DNA from: Salinibacterium sp. dk2585
Lineage (GTDB): Bacteria > Actinomycetota > Actinomycetes > Actinomycetales > Microbacteriaceae
Direction of reading: 5' to 3'
DNA: 64,000 nucleotides
Assembly: GCF_008001035.1 (NCBI RefSeq)
Contig: NZ_CP042856.1
Span: 1,612,001-1,676,000 of the forward strand
The translations under genes were made by a program, and so were the position numbers. Position 1 is the first letter of the stretch; the number at the start of each line of letters is the position of its first letter. The notes under the pieces are model-generated. The model saw only the letters and a list, made by a program, of their open reading frames with translations. It had not been told where the DNA came from and ran no database searches. Shown here one piece after another: positions 1 to 9,687 of this stretch.

Positions 1-71
1 CTTTCGTCCTCAGGCGAACTCACGGATGCTGCTGTAGCGGTATCGGCCCTGTCTCGCTCGTCTTCTGTCAT
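1..71 (-). CDS. 5' end of a gene running off the left edge (possibly rne)
   Basis: An open frame starts at an ATG whose first base is 71 and continues leftward without a stop to the window edge (23 codons). The peptide begins MTEDERDRADTATAAS and is acidic and low in complexity. No strong Shine-Dalgarno is visible. In related Microbacteriaceae I recall a gene for ribonuclease E/G, which has an acidic disordered N-terminus, lying beside the VKOR and ndk genes, so this may be rne. That identity rests on gene order only. The 215 bases between it and the VKOR gene hold no other feature I can support, so both promoters of this divergent pair should lie there. Confidence 0.4.
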   Translation of the reverse strand, partial: MTEDERDRADTATAASVSSPEDE

Positions 72-286
72 TCTGTACTGCACGCCCGGCGTGCCATGCC
101 TGTGACGACCTCGTCGTCACTGTCGCGAACGACTCGGCTGGCAGGCCGGAAAGCTTCTTCTTCGTCACCGTGAGCGCGGCTCGCGGTGAACATCTCACAA
201 ATTATCGCATGCATCCGCGAGAGTGCCGCATTCGGGGGTGCAAGTCGCCTGCGACTGCCAACCTGGAGGGATGACAGGATGGCCTT

Positions 287-1108
287 ATGGTCGATGTCCA
301 GCGTGCCCGCCGTCAGGTCTGGGCGCTTCTCGCAATCGCCGCCGTGGCCCTGTCCATCGGGATCGCATGCTTCTTCTTGACAGTGCATGCCTTCGGCGGC
401 ATGTCCCCCGAGTCGCGGGTCGAAGCGCTCCTCCTGGGGGTGCCCGCGCCGACCGCCGCCCTTCCGCTTGCGACCTTGGTCATCGCCCTCGCGATCATCC
501 GCGCGGCGGCCCTGCGCTCGCCCGGGGGCACCCGAACGGCACCGCGGCGGCTGGCTGGAGCGTTGCTCGTCATCGCGGGCGGGATCGGCTTGCTCGCCGC
601 ATGGGCGCTCACGGCGGACAAGGTCGTGACGCTGACCCAACCCGAGGCACCTCTCGAATGCAATTTCAGCCTGCTGGTGCAGTGCGGCGCCAACCTCGAG
701 TCGTGGCAGGGCTCACTGCTCGGCTTTCCCAATCCGCTGCTCGGCCTGGTGGGATGGTCGGCAGCGATCGCGGTGGGCGTCTGCCTCTTCGTCGGCATCC
801 GCATCACGGACTGGCTCTGGGTCGCCTTCACGGTCGGTGTCGCGGCAGCGATGGCATTCGTGCTGTGGCTCATCGGCCAGAGCGTCTACGTGCTCGGCAC
901 GCTGTGCCCATGGTGCATGGTCACGTGGATCGTCACGATTCCCGTGTTCTGGTGGGTCTCGGCAGAACTCGCGCGGCGGGTCGGAGGCCCCCGGCTCTCA
1001 GCCGGGGGCGCCCGCGCTGCAGGGTGGTGGCCCACCCTGACGGTATTCAGCTACCTCGTCGTGGCCGTCCTCGCACAGCTACAGCTCGACGTGATCGCTC
1101 GTCTCTGA
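287..1108 (+). CDS. Vitamin K epoxide reductase (VKOR) family thiol oxidase
   Basis: This is a polytopic membrane protein of 273 residues. VKOR homologues reoxidise DsbA-type proteins on the outer face of the membrane and pass the electrons to quinone. All four family cysteines are present: the loop pair Cys125 and Cys133 (CNFSLLVQC) and the active-site pair Cys207 and Cys210 in the CPWC motif. Hydrophobic segments lie near residues 12-34, 57-74, 88-108, 150-195, 203-222 and 250-266, so there is an N-terminal membrane extension before the core domain at about residue 85. The ATG at 287 follows a GGAGGG at 265-270, a rather long spacing. It is monocistronic and convergent with ndk. No secreted DsbA partner lies beside it. 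Confidence 0.88.
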   Translation: MVDVQRARRQVWALLAIAAVALSIGIACFFLTVHAFGGMSPESRVEALLLGVPAPTAALPLATLVIALAIIRAAALRSPGGTRTAPRRLAGALLVIAGGIGLLAAWALTADKVVTLTQPEAPLECNFSLLVQCGANLESWQGSLLGFPNPLLGLVGWSAAIAVGVCLFVGIRITDWLWVAFTVGVAAAMAFVLWLIGQSVYVLGTLCPWCMVTWIVTIPVFWWVSAELARRVGGPRLSAGGARAAGWWPTLTVFSYLVVAVLAQLQLDVIARL

Positions 1109-1115
1109 ACTGGGC

Positions 1116-1538
1116 TCAGTCGAACCAGAGCGCGAGTTCCCGCGCTGCAGACTCGGGCGAGTCGCTGCCGTGCACGAGGTTCTGCTGCACACGAGCACCC
1201 CAGTCGCGCCCGAGGTCGCCGCGGATAGTGCCTGGCGCCGCCGTAGTGGGGTCGGTTGTCCCGGCGAGGGAACGGAAGCCCTCGATCACGCGGTTGCCCG
1301 CGAGGCGGATGGCGACGACCGGTCCGCTCTCCATGAACTCGACCAGGGGCTCATAGAAGGGCTTGCCCTCGTGCTCGGCGTAGTGCTTCGCCAGCAGCTC
1401 ACGATCGGCCTGCACGAGGCGCAGGTCGACGAGCTGGTACCCCTTCGACTCGATGCGGCGGAGGATTTCCCCCGTCAGGCCACGGGCAACGCCGTCGGGC
1501 TTGACCAGGACGAGTGTTTCTTCGATTTCCATTGACAT
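1116..1538 (-). CDS. ndk: Nucleoside diphosphate kinase
   Basis: This cytosolic kinase transfers the gamma phosphate of ATP to NDPs through a phospho-histidine. The product is 140 residues, the usual size. The KPDG motif near residue 13 and the active-site His123 in NLVHGSDSPESA are intact. The ATG at 1538 is preceded by AAAAGGAGCA, a good ribosome binding site, which rules out longer upstream starts. It is the last gene of the leftward ileS-folC-DUF4233-ndk group, 26 bases after the DUF4233 stop, so it probably shares that transcript. It converges with the VKOR gene, leaving only 7 bases between the stops. Confidence 0.96.
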   Translation of the reverse strand: MSMEIEETLVLVKPDGVARGLTGEILRRIESKGYQLVDLRLVQADRELLAKHYAEHEGKPFYEPLVEFMESGPVVAIRLAGNRVIEGFRSLAGTTDPTTAAPGTIRGDLGRDWGARVQQNLVHGSDSPESAARELALWFD

Positions 1539-1564
1539 GGTGCTCCTTTTGCTGGGGACAAAGG

Positions 1565-1942
1565 TCAGGCGGGGGTGATGCCCATCGCGGCATTGCGTCG
1601 GTCGAGCTTTCGACCGGTGACGAAACAATAGATCCAGATCGCCACGAAGATGGCGCCCGAGACGTAGAGGGCCGGCAGGAGTAGGCCCAGCGCGATGAGG
1701 CCGACCTGGAGCGCCCACCCCAGCCACTCGGCCCACGGGAAGCGCAGGTACGCCGCTGTGACCAGGAGCAGCGCGATGAGCAGCACTCCCCCGCCGAGCG
1801 CCACGAGGGGCGGCAGGATGTCGAGCCCGAAGATCGTGAGCGCGACAAAGAACACGAGGGCCGCCTCGAGGCCGAGCACGATCGAGAGCAGGCTCTCGGT
1901 CACGCTGCGGATACGGCGCTGCCGGGGCGCGCGGGCCATCAT
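1565..1942 (-). CDS. DUF4233 family membrane protein
   Basis: A 125-residue integral membrane protein with about four hydrophobic segments after a basic N-terminus ([14 protein letters not shown]). Actinobacterial DUF4233 proteins sit between folC and ndk exactly as here; their function is unknown. I place the start at the ATG at 1942 because it overlaps the folC stop as ATGA, the classic arrangement for translational coupling. A GTG at 1951 in the same frame is possible and would add three residues. No catalytic motif is visible. Its position implies co-expression with folate polyglutamylation and nucleotide kinase genes but does not show a role. Confidence 0.8.
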   Translation of the reverse strand: MMARAPRQRRIRSVTESLLSIVLGLEAALVFFVALTIFGLDILPPLVALGGGVLLIALLLVTAAYLRFPWAEWLGWALQVGLIALGLLLPALYVSGAIFVAIWIYCFVTGRKLDRRNAAMGITPA

Positions 1943-3324
1943 GCCTTCCACCCCTCGCTCCTGGCCAGGTCCATCGCTTCACCCACGAGCGTGATGGACC
2001 CAGTCACGATGACGGCGCGCTTGGGCGCTTCTGAGGCCCAGCGCCGCGCGGCATCCATTGCCTCGGCGAGCACGTCGTACTCCCAGGTGGCGTCGGCTCC
2101 CGCGAGGTTGCGCACGACATAGGCGAGGTCGTCGGATGCCACGGCTCGCTCGGATTCCGATTGGGTCACGTAGAAGCGGGTCGCCATCGGGGCAAGCCTC
2201 GCCACAATGCCGTCCAGGTCCTTGTCCTCGAGCACGCCCAGCACGACGGCGATTTCGTCGAAGTCGAAGTAGTCCCGCATGGCAGCGACGATGGACTCCG
2301 CGCCCTGAGGGTTGTGGGCGGCGTCGACGATGACGGTGGGGTCCACGCCGATGAGTTCGAGCCGCCCGGGTGACGTTGACTCGGCGAGGCCCTGTTCGAT
2401 CACGTCGCTGACGATCGCCTGGGCACCGCCGCCGAGGAACGACTCAACAGCGGCAACCGCCAGCGCGGCGTTCTGCGCCTGGTGGGTTCCATACAGCGGC
2501 AGGAAGACCTCGGAGTAGGTCGCCGCGCGCCCCCGCACGGAGACAAGCTGTCCCCCCACGGCAACAGTCGAGGCGGCCACATCGAAGGCCTCACCCTGGA
2601 GCACGAGCTCGGCGCCCGCCTCGCGGGACTTCGCCTGCAGCTCCGCCAGGGCCGTCGCATCCTGTTGGGCCGAGACGACGATCGCGCCGGGCTTGATGAT
2701 GCCGGCCTTCGTGCGCGCGATCTCCTGCACGGTCGAACCGAGGCGGTGCATGTGGTCGAGGGCGATGGGGGTGAGCACGGCAACCGCGCCGTCGGCGATG
2801 TTGGTCGAATCCCACTCGCCGCCCATGCCGGTCTCGAGCACGACGACGTCGACGGGCGCATCCGCAAAGCTTGCAAAGGCGAGCAGGGTGAATGCTTCGA
2901 AGAATGTCAGCGGCGCTTCACCCTCCTCCTCGAGCTGGGCGTCGGTCATCTGGAGGTAGGGCTGGATGTCACGCCAGTTCGCGATGAACGCCTCATTGCT
3001 GATGGGTTCACCGTCGATGAGGATGCGCTCATTGACGCGGCTGAGGTGCGGGCTCGTGAGGAGCCCCGTGCGCAGGCCGTGTGCCCTGAGCAGGCTGTCG
3101 ATCATGCGGGCCGTGCTCGTCTTGCCGTTGGTGCCCGCGACGTGGATGACGGGCGCGGCGGCCTGCGGATCACCCAGGAGGGCTGCCGCACGCCGCGTCG
3201 GCTCGAGTCGCACCCGCGGTGTCGCCTCGCCCACGCGCGCGAGCAGTTCGGCGTAGACGGTGTCGGCGTCGCCCTGCAGCAGGGCGTCGTCCGACAGCTC
3301 GGGATCATTCGTGAGTTCAGACAT
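1939..3324 (-). CDS. folC: Bifunctional folylpolyglutamate synthase/dihydrofolate synthase
   Basis: A cytosolic Mur-ligase-type enzyme that adds glutamate to dihydropteroate (forming dihydrofolate) and to reduced folates. The product is 461 residues. The ATP-binding loop [15 protein letters not shown] lies near residues 61-75, and the Mur-ligase C-terminal domain contains the conserved [12 protein letters not shown] segment. The ATG at 3324 lies inside the end of ileS (8-base overlap), and the frame ends in an ATGA junction with the DUF4233 gene. The N-terminal extension with [14 protein letters not shown] is typical of actinobacterial FolC. It is the second gene of the T-box-led transcript, so its expression may partly follow isoleucyl-tRNA charging, although a translational T-box acts mainly on the first cistron. 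Confidence 0.95.
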   Translation of the reverse strand: MSELTNDPELSDDALLQGDADTVYAELLARVGEATPRVRLEPTRRAAALLGDPQAAAPVIHVAGTNGKTSTARMIDSLLRAHGLRTGLLTSPHLSRVNERILIDGEPISNEAFIANWRDIQPYLQMTDAQLEEEGEAPLTFFEAFTLLAFASFADAPVDVVVLETGMGGEWDSTNIADGAVAVLTPIALDHMHRLGSTVQEIARTKAGIIKPGAIVVSAQQDATALAELQAKSREAGAELVLQGEAFDVAASTVAVGGQLVSVRGRAATYSEVFLPLYGTHQAQNAALAVAAVESFLGGGAQAIVSDVIEQGLAESTSPGRLELIGVDPTVIVDAAHNPQGAESIVAAMRDYFDFDEIAVVLGVLEDKDLDGIVARLAPMATRFYVTQSESERAVASDDLAYVVRNLAGADATWEYDVLAEAMDAARRWASEAPKRAVIVTGSITLVGEAMDLARSEGWKA

Positions 3325-6300
3325 CGATTCCCTCTCCCCAGCGCGCAACATCGAGCACGATGCGGCCCGCATTCGAGTACTGCCCGGCGCGAATCTCGGC
3401 ACGGTGCCCGCCGGCGTCGCCCTGCAGTAACGCTCCGCCGCCGTGATGCACTCGCATCTCGCGTGACAGGGTCTCTCGCGACACGAGTTCCGTGAACGAC
3501 TCGAGCGCGTCGGCATCCGCGTCCGTCTCAGCGAAGACGTCAAGGCGGATGCGGTCGCTCACGTCGAATCCGGCGCCACGGCGAGCGTCCTGCACGGCCC
3601 TCACGAGGTCACGTGCGAGTCCCTCCGCCTCAAGCTCAGGCGTCGTCGCGGTGTCGAGCAGCACGAAGCCACCGCCGGGTAGAAAGCTGATGGCCTGCTC
3701 GGAGGACCCTGCCGTGAGCTGCAACTCGAACTCCCCCGGCAGCAGTTCGACGCCGCCTGCGATCACATTGTCGCCGGCGGGAGTCCAGTCGCCGGACTTC
3801 GCCGCCGCGATGACCTGTTGCACGGCCTTGCCGATGCGGGGGCCTGCCGCGCGGGCGTTGACCGTGAGCTTGCGCTCGATGCCGAAGGCACTGAGGCTGT
3901 CCTCCTCCAGCGGCACAAGTTCGACCGATTTGACGTTGAGTTCGTCGCGCACGATCGCGCTGAACTCCGCGAGGCGTGCGCCGTCGTCGCTCACGACCGT
4001 GAGGCTCGCGAGCGGCAAACGCACGCGGCGACCAGTCGCCTTGCGAAGGGCGAGCCCGGCGGAGGCGATCTCGCGCACGCGGTCCATCGTGGCTGCAAGA
4101 GTCGCGTCAGCCGGGAACTCCTGCGCGTCTGGCCAGTCGGTGAGGTGCACGCTGCGCCCGCCGGTGAGGCCCTGCCACACCTTCTCGCTCACGAGCGGTG
4201 CGAGCGGGGCGGCGAGCCGGGTCAGGGTCTCCAACACGGTGTAGAGCGTGTCGAAAGCGTCCTTGTCGGTGCCCGCCCAGAAGCGGTCGCGACTCCTGCG
4301 CACGTACCAGTTCGTGAGCACGTCGGCGAAGTCGCGGAGCGCATTGGCGGCGAGCGGCGAGTCGAGGGCGTCGAGGTGAGCCGTGACATCCGTCACCAGC
4401 TGTCGGGTCTTCGCGAGCAGGTAGCGATCGAGCACGTGGCTCGAGTCGGTGCGGCGGCTCGCCTGATAGCCGCCCTCCTGCGCCGCGTTCGCGTAGAGGG
4501 TGAAGAAGTAGTAGGTGCTCCAGAGCGGAAGGAGGAACTGGCGCACTCCCTCGCGGATGCCTTCCTCCGTCACGATGAGGTTGCCACCGCGGATGACCGA
4601 GGACGACATGAGGAACCAGCGCATGGCATCCGCGCCATCGCGTTCGAAAACCTCGTTGACATCGGGGTAGTTGCGCAGCGACTTCGACATCTTCTGGCCA
4701 TCGTTGCCGAGCACGATGCCGTGGCTGATGACGTTCTTGAAGGCCGGACGGTCGAAGAGCGCGGTCGAGAGCACGTGCATCGTGTAGAACCAGCCGCGCG
4801 TCTGGCCGATGTACTCGACGATGAAGTCGGCCGGGTTGTGGGTGTCGAACCAATCCTTGTTCTCGAAGGGGTAGTGCACCTGGGCGTAGGGCATTGAACC
4901 GGAGTCGAACCAGACGTCGAGCACGTCCTCGATGCGACGCATGGTCGACTGGCCCGTCGGGTCATCCGGGTTCGGGCGCGTCAGGTCGTCGATGAAGGGG
5001 CGGTGCAGGTCGGGCTCGCCCTCGGCATTGCGTGGCAGCGTGCCGAAGTCGCGCTCGAGCTCCTCGAGGGAGCCGTAGACATCGACGCGGGGGTACTCGG
5101 GGTTGTCGCTCTTCCAGACCGGGATTGGCGAACCCCAGTAGCGGTTGCGCGAGATCGACCAGTCGCGGGCGTTCGCCATCCACTTGCCGAACTGGCCGTG
5201 CTTGACGTTCTCCGGCACCCAGTTGATCTGCTCGTTGATCTCGACCGCGCGGTCGCGGAACTCGGGCACGCGGATGAACCAGCTCGAGACCGCTTTGTAG
5301 ATGAGCGGCTGGCGGCAGCGCCAGCAGTGCGGGTAGCTGTGCTCATAGCTCTTCTGCTGCACGAGGCGTCCGTCGGCCTTCAGCAGCTGGGTGAGCGGCT
5401 TGTTGGCGTCGAAGACCTGCAGGCCGGCGACCGGCTCGACGGCGGGCAAGAAGCGACCACCGTCATCGACTGAGATCACGACGGGGATGCCCGCCTTGGC
5501 GCACGTCACCTGGTCGTCTTCGCCGTAGGCGGGGGCCTGGTGCACGATGCCCGTGCCCTCGCCCGTCGCGACGTACTCGGCGACGAGGATCTGCCACGCA
5601 TTCTCGTAGCCCTCCGCGTCGGCATAGAAGTCCCAGAGCCGGTCGTACTTCACACCGCCCAGATCGGCGCCCTTGAGGGTGCGGGCGACGGATGCCACGG
5701 CATCCGCTGCGCTCTCGTAACCGAGGTCCTTCGCATAAGCAGCGACCGTATCGGCAGCGAGGAGGTACTGGGAGACCGCCTCGGCCGAGCCGTCACCCGC
5801 GCCGAGCGGACCGCTCGGGATCACGGCGTACTCAATCTCGGGGCCAACGGCGAGGGCCGCGTTGGTGGGGAGCGTCCAGGGGGTCGTCGTCCACGCGAGG
5901 GCGCGCACGCCCGTCAGCCCGAGCGCCTCGGCCTTCTCCCCCACGAGCGGGAAGGTGACCGTGACGGTCTGGTCCTGGCGCATCTTGTAGACGTCGTCAT
6001 CCATGCGCAGCTCGTGGTTGGAGAGCGGCGTCTCGTCGTTCCAGCAGTACGGGAGCACTCGGAAGCCCTCATAGGCGAGGCCCTTGTCGTAGAGGCGCTT
6101 GAAAGCCCAGATGACCGACTCCATGAAGGAAATGTCGAGGGTCTTGTAGTCGTTATCGAAGTCGACCCAGCGAGCCTGCCGGGTGACGTACTCCCGCCAC
6201 TCGTTCGTGTACCGGAGCACTGACTCGCGCGCCGTCGCATTGAATGCCTCGACGCCCATCGACTCGATCTCGTCCTTGCGGGTGATGCCCAGCTGGCGCA

Positions 6301-6622
6301 TCGCCTCGAGCTCGGCTGGGAGCCCGTGGGTGTCCCAGCCGAAGCGGCGGTGCACCTGCTTGCCGCGCATGGTCTGGTAGCGCGGGAACAGGTCCTTCGC
6401 GTAGCCCGTCAGAAGGTGGCCGTAGTGCGGCAGGCCGTTCGCGAAGGGCGGGCCGTCGTAGAAGACCCACTCATCGCATCCCTCGCGATTGTCGATCGAC
6501 GCCTGGAAGGTGTCGTCGCCCTTCCAGAAGGCGAGGATGCCCTTCTCGATGGCCGGGAAGTCAGGGCTCGGCGTCACGGGGCCTGCGGGCGTACCGTCGT
6601 GGGAGGGGCGCGGGTAGGTCAA
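3317..6622 (-). CDS. ileS: Isoleucyl-tRNA synthetase
   Basis: Class I synthetase that charges tRNA-Ile and edits valine. The product is 1,101 residues, the long form seen in actinobacteria. The HIGH-type motif is HYGH at residues 66-69 and KMSKS starts at residue 644. The editing domain and the C-terminal anticodon-binding region follow in the normal order. I choose a TTG start at 6622 because AGGAG lies five bases upstream and the T-box leader ends just before it; the open frame upstream of it is the leader itself, not protein. The C-terminus overlaps the folC start by 8 bases. It heads the leftward ileS-folC-DUF4233-ndk group. Confidence 0.95.
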   Translation of the reverse strand: MTYPRPSHDGTPAGPVTPSPDFPAIEKGILAFWKGDDTFQASIDNREGCDEWVFYDGPPFANGLPHYGHLLTGYAKDLFPRYQTMRGKQVHRRFGWDTHGLPAELEAMRQLGITRKDEIESMGVEAFNATARESVLRYTNEWREYVTRQARWVDFDNDYKTLDISFMESVIWAFKRLYDKGLAYEGFRVLPYCWNDETPLSNHELRMDDDVYKMRQDQTVTVTFPLVGEKAEALGLTGVRALAWTTTPWTLPTNAALAVGPEIEYAVIPSGPLGAGDGSAEAVSQYLLAADTVAAYAKDLGYESAADAVASVARTLKGADLGGVKYDRLWDFYADAEGYENAWQILVAEYVATGEGTGIVHQAPAYGEDDQVTCAKAGIPVVISVDDGGRFLPAVEPVAGLQVFDANKPLTQLLKADGRLVQQKSYEHSYPHCWRCRQPLIYKAVSSWFIRVPEFRDRAVEINEQINWVPENVKHGQFGKWMANARDWSISRNRYWGSPIPVWKSDNPEYPRVDVYGSLEELERDFGTLPRNAEGEPDLHRPFIDDLTRPNPDDPTGQSTMRRIEDVLDVWFDSGSMPYAQVHYPFENKDWFDTHNPADFIVEYIGQTRGWFYTMHVLSTALFDRPAFKNVISHGIVLGNDGQKMSKSLRNYPDVNEVFERDGADAMRWFLMSSSVIRGGNLIVTEEGIREGVRQFLLPLWSTYYFFTLYANAAQEGGYQASRRTDSSHVLDRYLLAKTRQLVTDVTAHLDALDSPLAANALRDFADVLTNWYVRRSRDRFWAGTDKDAFDTLYTVLETLTRLAAPLAPLVSEKVWQGLTGGRSVHLTDWPDAQEFPADATLAATMDRVREIASAGLALRKATGRRVRLPLASLTVVSDDGARLAEFSAIVRDELNVKSVELVPLEEDSLSAFGIERKLTVNARAAGPRIGKAVQQVIAAAKSGDWTPAGDNVIAGGVELLPGEFELQLTAGSSEQAISFLPGGGFVLLDTATTPELEAEGLARDLVRAVQDARRGAGFDVSDRIRLDVFAETDADADALESFTELVSRETLSREMRVHHGGGALLQGDAGGHRAEIRAGQYSNAGRIVLDVARWGEGIDV

Positions 6623-6639
6623 GTCTTCTCCTGGCAGTG

Positions 6640-6852
6640 TTGAATCTGCACGAGGACGACGGATGATCTGCTCACCCTCCGCGGTACCACCTCGCTTGCC
6701 GCATCCGGTTTCGGCGAGCTCAACCCGCGATGCGACCGCTTGTTCCTTGGCTGTGACGGGCCATACCCGTTCGGTTCTACTGGGCGGGTGCCGGGGCATC
6801 CGCTGTTCTGCCGAAGACTCCCCGGTGATGGCCGGATCAGTGCCTTTGGCTC
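6640..6852 (-). promoter_or_regulatory. T-box riboswitch leader of ileS (ultrashort stem I, probably translational)
   Basis: Read on the minus strand, the leader contains CCGGCCATCACCGGGGAG, a short stem I with an ATC (Ile) specifier at 6829-6827, and about 140 bases later the T-box GGTGGTACCGCGG at 6691-6679, which pairs with the tRNA acceptor end. Actinobacterial ileS T-boxes are known to have this ultrashort stem I and to act by hiding the ribosome binding site. Here the AGGAG of ileS follows soon after the antisequestrator and I see no U-tract terminator, which fits translational control. A TATCCT at 6859-6854 could be the -10 element. The outer limits are approximate. Confidence 0.88.
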
Positions 6853-6912
6853 AAGGATACCGTGCGGCTCGGCGCGACACGAATGCCTCCGGCGTGCGCG
6901 CTGGTGCTGCCC

Positions 6913-7503
6913 TCAGTCCTCGAACAGGATGCGCAGGTAGCGAGCCCCGTCAACCGCCGTCGAGTAGTACCAGCCCGCGTTCGTGACGAGGTGCGATGCG
7001 GCTGCGCCACTCGGGTCGGTCATCTCAGTGCCGCCCTCGCTGTCTCGACGCTCGTATCCCGCGGCCTCAAGTTCGGCGATCGCCTGCTCCCGCTGCTCCT
7101 CGTCGATGGGCAGCCAGGCGAACGCCACATGTTCACTGGCCTGGCCGGGCGAGAGTAGGCACACGAGCGGATCGTGGTCGATGAGGGGTGCCATCCACTC
7201 CAGTTGCCCGCTGTCGGCCAACTCCTCGACGTCGTCCACGATAGTCAGGCCGCCAAGGTCTGTCCCGGTGAACGCCGCGAAGCCCTCGCCGCCCTCTCCG
7301 ATGAGGAAGGGGCATGCCTGCGATGCCGGAGGCATGTAGTCGGGATCGCCCGGGGTTTCGGAGGTCGCCGTCGGTCTCAGGCTGGATGGCTCGGGATTGC
7401 CCTGCTCGCTCGCCGTGCAGGCACTGAGAAGGAGGCACCACGCCAGCCCGATCGCGACGCTGGCCTTCGCGCCCGAGCGGCGCATCCGATGCTCCCTGCT
7501 CAT
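6913..7503 (-). CDS. Lipoprotein of unknown function
   Basis: A 196-residue exported protein. The start MSREHRMRRSGAKAS is followed by a hydrophobic stretch and a lipobox LLSAC with Cys29 as the predicted lipidation site. The next 30 residues are a Ser/Thr/Pro-rich tether. The mature domain (from about residue 55) contains a CPF segment and a second Cys in LVCLLSPGQ, and ends in a GWYYSTAVDGARYLRILFED motif-like tail. I do not recognise the family. AAGGGAGAAGG precedes the ATG at 7503; an ATG six codons later is also possible. It lies 10 bases upstream of the end of the L,D-transpeptidase gene and is probably co-transcribed with it, suggesting a cell-envelope role. Confidence 0.75.
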   Translation of the reverse strand: MSREHRMRRSGAKASVAIGLAWCLLLSACTASEQGNPEPSSLRPTATSETPGDPDYMPPASQACPFLIGEGGEGFAAFTGTDLGGLTIVDDVEELADSGQLEWMAPLIDHDPLVCLLSPGQASEHVAFAWLPIDEEQREQAIAELEAAGYERRDSEGGTEMTDPSGAAASHLVTNAGWYYSTAVDGARYLRILFED

Positions 7504-7513
7504 CCTTCTCCCT

Positions 7514-8410
7514 TCAGGGGGCCACCAGTACGGGCGTGCCGAGTGGCAGGGCCGCGAGGTACTGTGCCGTCGCCGCGTCGACGCGGACGCATCCGTTGGA
7601 GATCGGGCCGGAGCGGGCGTCGTGATAGTGGAATGCCGTGACGGCGACGGATGCTCCCCCAAAGCCATCGAGGGTCGGCGACTGCACCGCGAGGGCAGTC
7701 GTCGGGTTGCCCCGCGTGTACGTGGCTGCCGGGTCGGTGAACACCGTCATGACGAAGGTGCGGCCGAGCGGGGTGGGCGTCGCCGGCGTGCCGAAGCCGA
7801 AACCGGAACTCTCGTAGACGCTCTGCCCCGACTCCGTGACGGAGATGGTGCCCACGGAGAGGCTCACGCGCACGAGGTAGGGGTTCTCGCTGAGCGTCAC
7901 GTCGGCGGCACGAAGCCACCCCGTCGTCTGGCCCACGACACCGCCAGAGGGAAGGCCGGCCCGCGCTGGCAGGAGCACCCGAACCCAGTGCGCGTGCTGC
8001 TCGATCACGGGGACCGCGGTGCCATCATGGGCCTGCGCCTGAGGAAGCTGGGCGACGGGCAATGCGCCGGGTTCGGCGAAGACGGGGATCGCCGGGGCAA
8101 GCGCCGATGCGGTCAGGGGCAGCACGGGCGCATCCGGCTCGGGGTCGAGCGGCAGCTCGGGGATGACCGAGTACACCTGTGTCGCCGGCAGCGCCGCGAG
8201 GTCGTAGGTGGAGGGATCCGCCGGGTATTGCTCGACAGGACTGGGGCTTGGAGTGGGGCTGGGGCGCGCTTTCGCGGTGCTCTCGGTGCTCGTGGACGCC
8301 TTCTCGGCGGGGGCGTCGTCATCGCGCGGCCAGAGGAGCACGGCACACAGCCCCGCCACCGCGATCGCGATGCCCGCCCCCGCGACGTGCGTCGTGCTCC
8401 GCCTCTCCAC
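7514..8410 (-). CDS. L,D-transpeptidase (YkuD domain), membrane anchored
   Basis: This enzyme forms 3-3 cross-links in peptidoglycan or attaches proteins to it, acting outside the membrane. The product is 298 residues with an N-terminal transmembrane anchor (residues about 8-25), a Ser/Thr/Pro-rich linker, a middle domain, and a C-terminal YkuD domain. The catalytic region is HYHDARSGPISNGCVRV with nucleophile Cys274 and His263. I choose the GTG at 8410 because GGAAGGGG lies just upstream; longer frames extend into the region of the divergent MalY-like gene. It heads a two-gene unit with the lipoprotein. No SH3 or peptidoglycan-binding motif that I can name is visible in the middle part. Confidence 0.85.
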   Translation of the reverse strand: MERRSTTHVAGAGIAIAVAGLCAVLLWPRDDDAPAEKASTSTESTAKARPSPTPSPSPVEQYPADPSTYDLAALPATQVYSVIPELPLDPEPDAPVLPLTASALAPAIPVFAEPGALPVAQLPQAQAHDGTAVPVIEQHAHWVRVLLPARAGLPSGGVVGQTTGWLRAADVTLSENPYLVRVSLSVGTISVTESGQSVYESSGFGFGTPATPTPLGRTFVMTVFTDPAATYTRGNPTTALAVQSPTLDGFGGASVAVTAFHYHDARSGPISNGCVRVDAATAQYLAALPLGTPVLVAP

Positions 8411-8511
8411 TTGGGCCCCTTCCTCGACGACGCCACTGTTGCGCGACTCCCACGCTCTCACATCGTGCAGCCACTCTCGCTGCGATGCGGTGCATGCGCA
8501 ATGCTGGACGC

Positions 8512-9687
8512 ATGACGATCTCGGTTCCGTCCCTCGAGCAACTCCGAACCCGTTCGAGCGCAAAGTGGCGCACATACCCCGACGACGTGCTCCCCCTCTT
8601 CGTCGCCGAACTCGACTTCGCGCTCGCCGCACCCATCGCAGAGGCACTGCACGACAGCATCCGTCGCAGCGACACGGGGTACGCATCGGGCGACGCTGAG
8701 CTTCCCGAGGCCTTCAGCCGCTTTGCCGCCGAGCGCTGGGGCTGGAGCGTCGACATCCAGCACGTGCGTTCGACGGCGGACGTCAGCATGGGCATTGTCG
8801 AGTGCCTGCGCCGCGTCACCGAGACAGGCGACCGGGTCGTCATCACGCCACCCGTCTATCCGCCGTTCTTCGACCTCGTCCGCGAATCGGGAGCCGCCGT
8901 CGTCGCGGTGCCGCTTCGAGATTCGGATGCCTCGGACCACTCCGCATGGAGCCTCGATCTCGATGCCATCGAGGCCGCGTTCCGCGACGGAGCGAAGGCC
9001 ATGGTGCTGTGCAACCCGCACAATCCCCTCGGACATCCGCACCCGCGGAGCGAACTCGAGGAACTGGCCCGCATCGCCGACCGCTACGGCGTCACGATCG
9101 TGAGTGACGAGATCCATGCTCCCCTCACGCACAGCGATGGCGACTCTGTGCCTTACCTCACGGTGAGCCAGGAGGCCCGCGACCACGGCATCGCGATCAC
9201 ATCCGCGAGCAAGGCCTTCAACCTGGCCGGGCTGAAGTGCGCCGTCATGGTGACGGCAAGTGCGCGCATGCGTGCCGTCGTGTCCGGCATGTACCAGGAG
9301 GTCTTCTGGCGCACCTCACACCTTGGTGCCATCGCGAGCGTCGCGGCGTTCCGCTATGGCAGCGCGTGGCTCGACGATGCCATCGCGACGCTCGAAGGCA
9401 ATCGCTCGCTGCTCACGCGCCTACTCGCTGAGAAGCTCCCCGGCGTCGCCTATCGCGAGCCCGCTGCGAGCTACCTCGCGTGGCTCGACTTCAGGGCGCT
9501 CGGGCTCGGCGACAACCCGGCCGAGCGCCTGCTCTCGGATGCCCGCGTCGCCCTCAGCCCGGGCCCGGACTTTGGTGGGCAGGGCACAGGTTTCGCCCGC
9601 CTGAACTTCGGATGTTCGCCGGAAGTGCTAACGGAGGCGATCGAGCGCATCGCCGCCGCTACCATCGGCTCCCATGACCGCCAATGA
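8512..9687 (+). CDS. MalY/PatB family PLP-dependent cystathionine beta-lyase-like enzyme
   Basis: A fold-type I PLP enzyme of 391 residues, cytosolic. The MalY/PatB family cleaves C-S bonds of cystathionine and related thioethers and is often annotated as an aminotransferase. The lysine that binds PLP is Lys234 in SASKAFNLAG, the conserved NPHNPLG loop is present, and the N-terminus has the family pattern KWRTYPDDVLPLFVAELDF. The start is ATG 8512, or ATG 8494 six codons earlier; neither has a good Shine-Dalgarno. Its end overlaps the next gene by 14 bases, implying translational coupling with the enoyl-CoA hydratase-like protein. Substrate cannot be read from the sequence. Confidence 0.85.
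   Translation: MTISVPSLEQLRTRSSAKWRTYPDDVLPLFVAELDFALAAPIAEALHDSIRRSDTGYASGDAELPEAFSRFAAERWGWSVDIQHVRSTADVSMGIVECLRRVTETGDRVVITPPVYPPFFDLVRESGAAVVAVPLRDSDASDHSAWSLDLDAIEAAFRDGAKAMVLCNPHNPLGHPHPRSELEELARIADRYGVTIVSDEIHAPLTHSDGDSVPYLTVSQEARDHGIAITSASKAFNLAGLKCAVMVTASARMRAVVSGMYQEVFWRTSHLGAIASVAAFRYGSAWLDDAIATLEGNRSLLTRLLAEKLPGVAYREPAASYLAWLDFRALGLGDNPAERLLSDARVALSPGPDFGGQGTGFARLNFGCSPEVLTEAIERIAAATIGSHDRQ

Noticed and set aside
10-198. A 62-codon minus-strand open frame starting at GTG 198
   Set aside because: Arg-rich, no motif, and a better frame with ATG at 71 runs through the same DNA into the left edge.
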